Source: a bacterium (lineage in GTDB: Bacteria; UBP15; UBA6099). From it: a DNA stretch of 64,000 bases. The notes under the pieces were generated by a model that saw only the letters and a list, made by a program, of their open reading frames with translations, was not told the DNA's origin and searched no databases. This document shows positions 63,101-64,000 of this stretch, in pieces; within the stretch, counting starts at the first letter, position 1, and each line of letters starts with the position of its first letter. Both the position numbers and the translations under genes were made by a program. Location of the stretch: assembly GCA_029564595.1 (NCBI GenBank), contig JAKQPS010000183.1:1-64000 (forward strand). The letters are read 5' to 3'.

Positions 63101-63337
63101 GGCGATGATTTTCTCCAGAGTTTCCAGAGTAAGAGGCTCGATATAGGTGATATCTGCCATTCCGGGGTCAGTCATTATCGTCGCCGGATTCGAGTTGACG
63201 AGAACAATCTCGTAACCGAGCTGACGAAGCGCCTTGCACGCCTGCGTGCCTGAGTAGTCGAACTCGCAGGCCTGCCCGATGATTATCGGCCCTGAGCCGA
63301 TTATCAATACTTTATTAATGCCGGGAATCTTTGACAC
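60137..63337 (-). CDS. carB: Carbamoyl-phosphate synthase large subunit
   Basis: About 1066 residues, the normal length: two homologous ATP-grasp halves (each with GGGFAYTFDEV/GRGMEIVYDEE regions, VIEINPRTSRSSALASKATG and ILEANPRASRTVPLVSKVTG), the oligomerisation domain between, and the C-terminal MGS-like allosteric domain (KKVHEGRPNIVDAIQNGEINIVINTP). It makes carbamoyl phosphate from bicarbonate, ammonia (from CarA) and two ATP. Translation starts at GTG (63337) with TGGAGG seven bases upstream. carA is not in the window; ileS is the upstream minus-strand neighbour. Confidence 0.98.
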   Translation of the reverse strand: MSKIPGINKVLIIGSGPIIIGQACEFDYSGTQACKALRQLGYEIVLVNSNPATIMTDPGMADITYIEPLTLETLEKIIAKERPDALLPNLGGQTGLNLSSELAQSGILDKYGVQIIGVKEDAIKRGEDRTEFKNTMEKLGIGLPPSRTTTSVDEAVEIAREIGLPVVIRPAYTMGGMGGGFAYTFDEVRSIAARGMSFSRIGQVLIEKSVLGWEELELEVVRDSDNNMITVCFIENVDAMGVHTGDSYCTAPMLTISQELQDRLQDYSYRIVESIGVIGGTNVQFAHNPQTGDVTVIEINPRTSRSSALASKATGFPIALVSAKLAGGLALKDIPYWRDGTLDKYTPSGDYVVVKFARWAFEKFPGSVDKLGTQMRAVGEVMSIGKTYKEAFLKAIRSLENGRHGLGFAKNFNEMSLDDIKKAIAEPTSERQFLMYEALRKGADVDELFKITHIKHYFIEQMKELVELEEELLKHKGNLPPDDLLVKAKKDGFGDKYISKLLGVKEKDIREKRLALGLKQAWNAVPVSGVENAAYYYSTYNAPDEVPVSGNKKIMILGGGPNRIGQGIEFDYTCVHATLTLREMGYETIMVNCNPETVSTDYDTSDKLYFEPLTVEDVLSIYDKEKPEGIIVQFGGQTPLNIASQLEEAGAKILGTSVRSIDLAENRELFGEVMKKLGVPMPNAGTAVNLEEAIAAANRIGYPVVVRPSYVLGGRGMEIVYDEEMLKRYVCGAIEITPEAPMLIDKFLEDALECEVDAIADGEQVYVPSIMEHIEAAGIHSGDSACVIPPIGISPELIGVLEEFTRRIAIELKVVGLMNIQYAIKDGVVYILEANPRASRTVPLVSKVTGVSMARIATKVALGEKLKNMDTAPRVYPHFGVKETVFPFNMFPEVDPVLGPEMRSTGEVLGLADSFPLAFFKSQEAAGNKLPLAGAALITVAGGDKERILPAAKDLSNAGFKIVSTSGTADFLASKGVPCDKIKKVHEGRPNIVDAIQNGEINIVINTPIGKDGMYDDSYIRKTAIKYKIPYFTTTDAGKAAAQGILAAKNDLLDVRSLQSYHEDVK

Positions 63338-63494
63338 GACGGAACCTCCATAGCGGTGACTTTATCCCGCGACTCTCACATTAATAGGCGCGGGTAGTAG
63401 TTATAATGCGGCCGTTTTTAGAGGCCAAGAGAGTGTATCACGCGGAGGGCGGAGTTTTCAATATGTCCGCGCGAATAAAGACGGCAGGGCCGCT

Positions 63495-64000
63495 TCAGTT
63501 GCTCACCGAAAGTTTTACGCCGCAAGCCACGCCGTCTATGTCGAATCTGGCGGCGTCCGCGTCGGCGTCCTGCAACAAGCAATCGAGAGAGACGGCGAGC
63601 GTTTCTTTCATTATGTACTCGGCCAGCGCGGGGTCGCCGAAAATCTCGTTCAGGTCCGGCCCGCAGGAATACGCGATATTGATGCGGGCGGCGTAATCGA
63701 GGTCCATTTCCTTGCGGAGGTTCTGGATTTTGTGAACAAGCTCGCGCGCCCTGCCCGCTCTTATCAATTCCGGAGTCAGCCTCATGTCGAGAGCGACGGT
63801 CTCCCCGACTAGATAGTCTGGCGAGGGAGTTTTCACCTGTTCGAGGTCGCCCTCGACGAACTCGAATTTGGAGCCGCCGATTTCGACATCCAGACGGCCA
63901 TCGTTGAAGTAGGACGGGCAAGCTCCGGCGTGGTCTTCGAGCGTCTTGAAGTATTCCTCAATGGCTTTTAAGTCTTTTCCGTACTTCGGCCCGAGTTTTT
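63495..64000 (-). CDS. ileS: Isoleucyl-tRNA synthetase, C-terminal part (cut by window edge)
   Basis: The minus-strand frame is open from the stop at 63495 to the window end. Reading in from the edge gives KLGPKYGKDLKAIEEYF, the typical start of the C-terminal region of long IleS, then FEFVEGDLEQ, DYLVGETVALDMRLTPELIRAGRARELVHKIQNLRK and LSCGPD-like strands, as in the IleS family with the DUF5915-type end. The N-terminal catalytic part with HIGH and KMSKS lies beyond the window. It is 157 bases upstream of carB, with no terminator visible between them, so co-transcription is possible. The C-terminus has no zinc-ribbon cysteines. Confidence 0.9.
   Translation of the reverse strand, partial: KLGPKYGKDLKAIEEYFKTLEDHAGACPSYFNDGRLDVEIGGSKFEFVEGDLEQVKTPSPDYLVGETVALDMRLTPELIRAGRARELVHKIQNLRKEMDLDYAARINIAYSCGPDLNEIFGDPALAEYIMKETLAVSLDCLLQDADADAARFDIDGVACGVKLSVSN

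Overview
This window is an ordinary-looking bacterial chromosome segment of moderately high G+C, densely coded on both strands, with no rRNA, tRNA, CRISPR array, insertion sequence or prophage that I can see. The organism is most likely an uncultivated, anaerobic, Gram-negative-type bacterium from a deep or candidate lineage. That is an inference from the gene mix: a complete bacterial nusA-infB-rbfA-truB-ribF-rpsO-pnp block beside archaeal-type aromatic precursor genes (3-dehydroquinate synthase II and ADTH synthase), an oxygen-independent NAD route using aspartate dehydrogenase, a split methylmalonyl-CoA mutase large subunit and a DUF3786 protein. The phylum cannot be fixed from the sequence alone.

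Layout. 0.2-7.2 kb: single-domain response regulator, SCP2 protein, a minus-strand sugar operon (GH2 glycosidase, glucose-1-phosphate thymidylyltransferase, double-SIS protein), then a left-handed beta-helix acyltransferase and a small PUR-type nucleic-acid-binding protein on plus. 7.4-18.4 kb (plus): DUF58/BatA-like pair, an array of palindromic repeats, a fused M16 peptidase, mannose-1-phosphate guanylyltransferase, alanine dehydrogenase, an unknown protein, a methyltransferase and a glycerophosphodiesterase. 18.5-25.7 kb (minus): GH31 glycosidase, ispH, an epimerase, a TIM-barrel isomerase and an AmgK/MurU-like pair for muropeptide sugar salvage. 26-27.7 kb: crotonase and 3-hydroxyacyl-CoA dehydrogenase. 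27.8-38.3 kb (minus): the transcription/translation block from nusA to pnp, headed by a terminator-like leader that resembles the rimP leader although rimP itself is missing.

38.6-48.3 kb: metallophosphoesterase, mutase large subunit, a four-gene cluster of poorly known proteins (DUF3786, PhnD-like binding protein, histidine-rich metal protein, unknown membrane-anchored protein), clpC, and a VapBC-like toxin-antitoxin pair in an AT-rich patch with a palindromic operator over its promoter. 48.5-50.4 kb (minus): the two DKFP-pathway genes. 50.6-53.7 kb: a secreted protein and the most unusual item, a PilZ domain fused to an ABC ATPase with altered catalytic loops, translationally coupled to an ABC-2 permease. 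53.7-60 kb: a cofactor cluster, folK-panB-panC-panD-nadA-nadX-nadC-coaX, in which folate, pantothenate/CoA and NAD synthesis are joined and aspartate feeds two branches; panB is preceded by a strong structured leader. 60.1-64 kb (minus): carB and the 3' end of ileS, cut by the window edge.

The best candidates for undescribed biology are the PilZ-ABC exporter (51.6-53.7 kb), the DUF3786/PhnD-like/His-rich cluster (41.5-44.7 kb), the pan leader RNA (54.28-54.34 kb), and the rimP-less nusA leader (38.39-38.45 kb).
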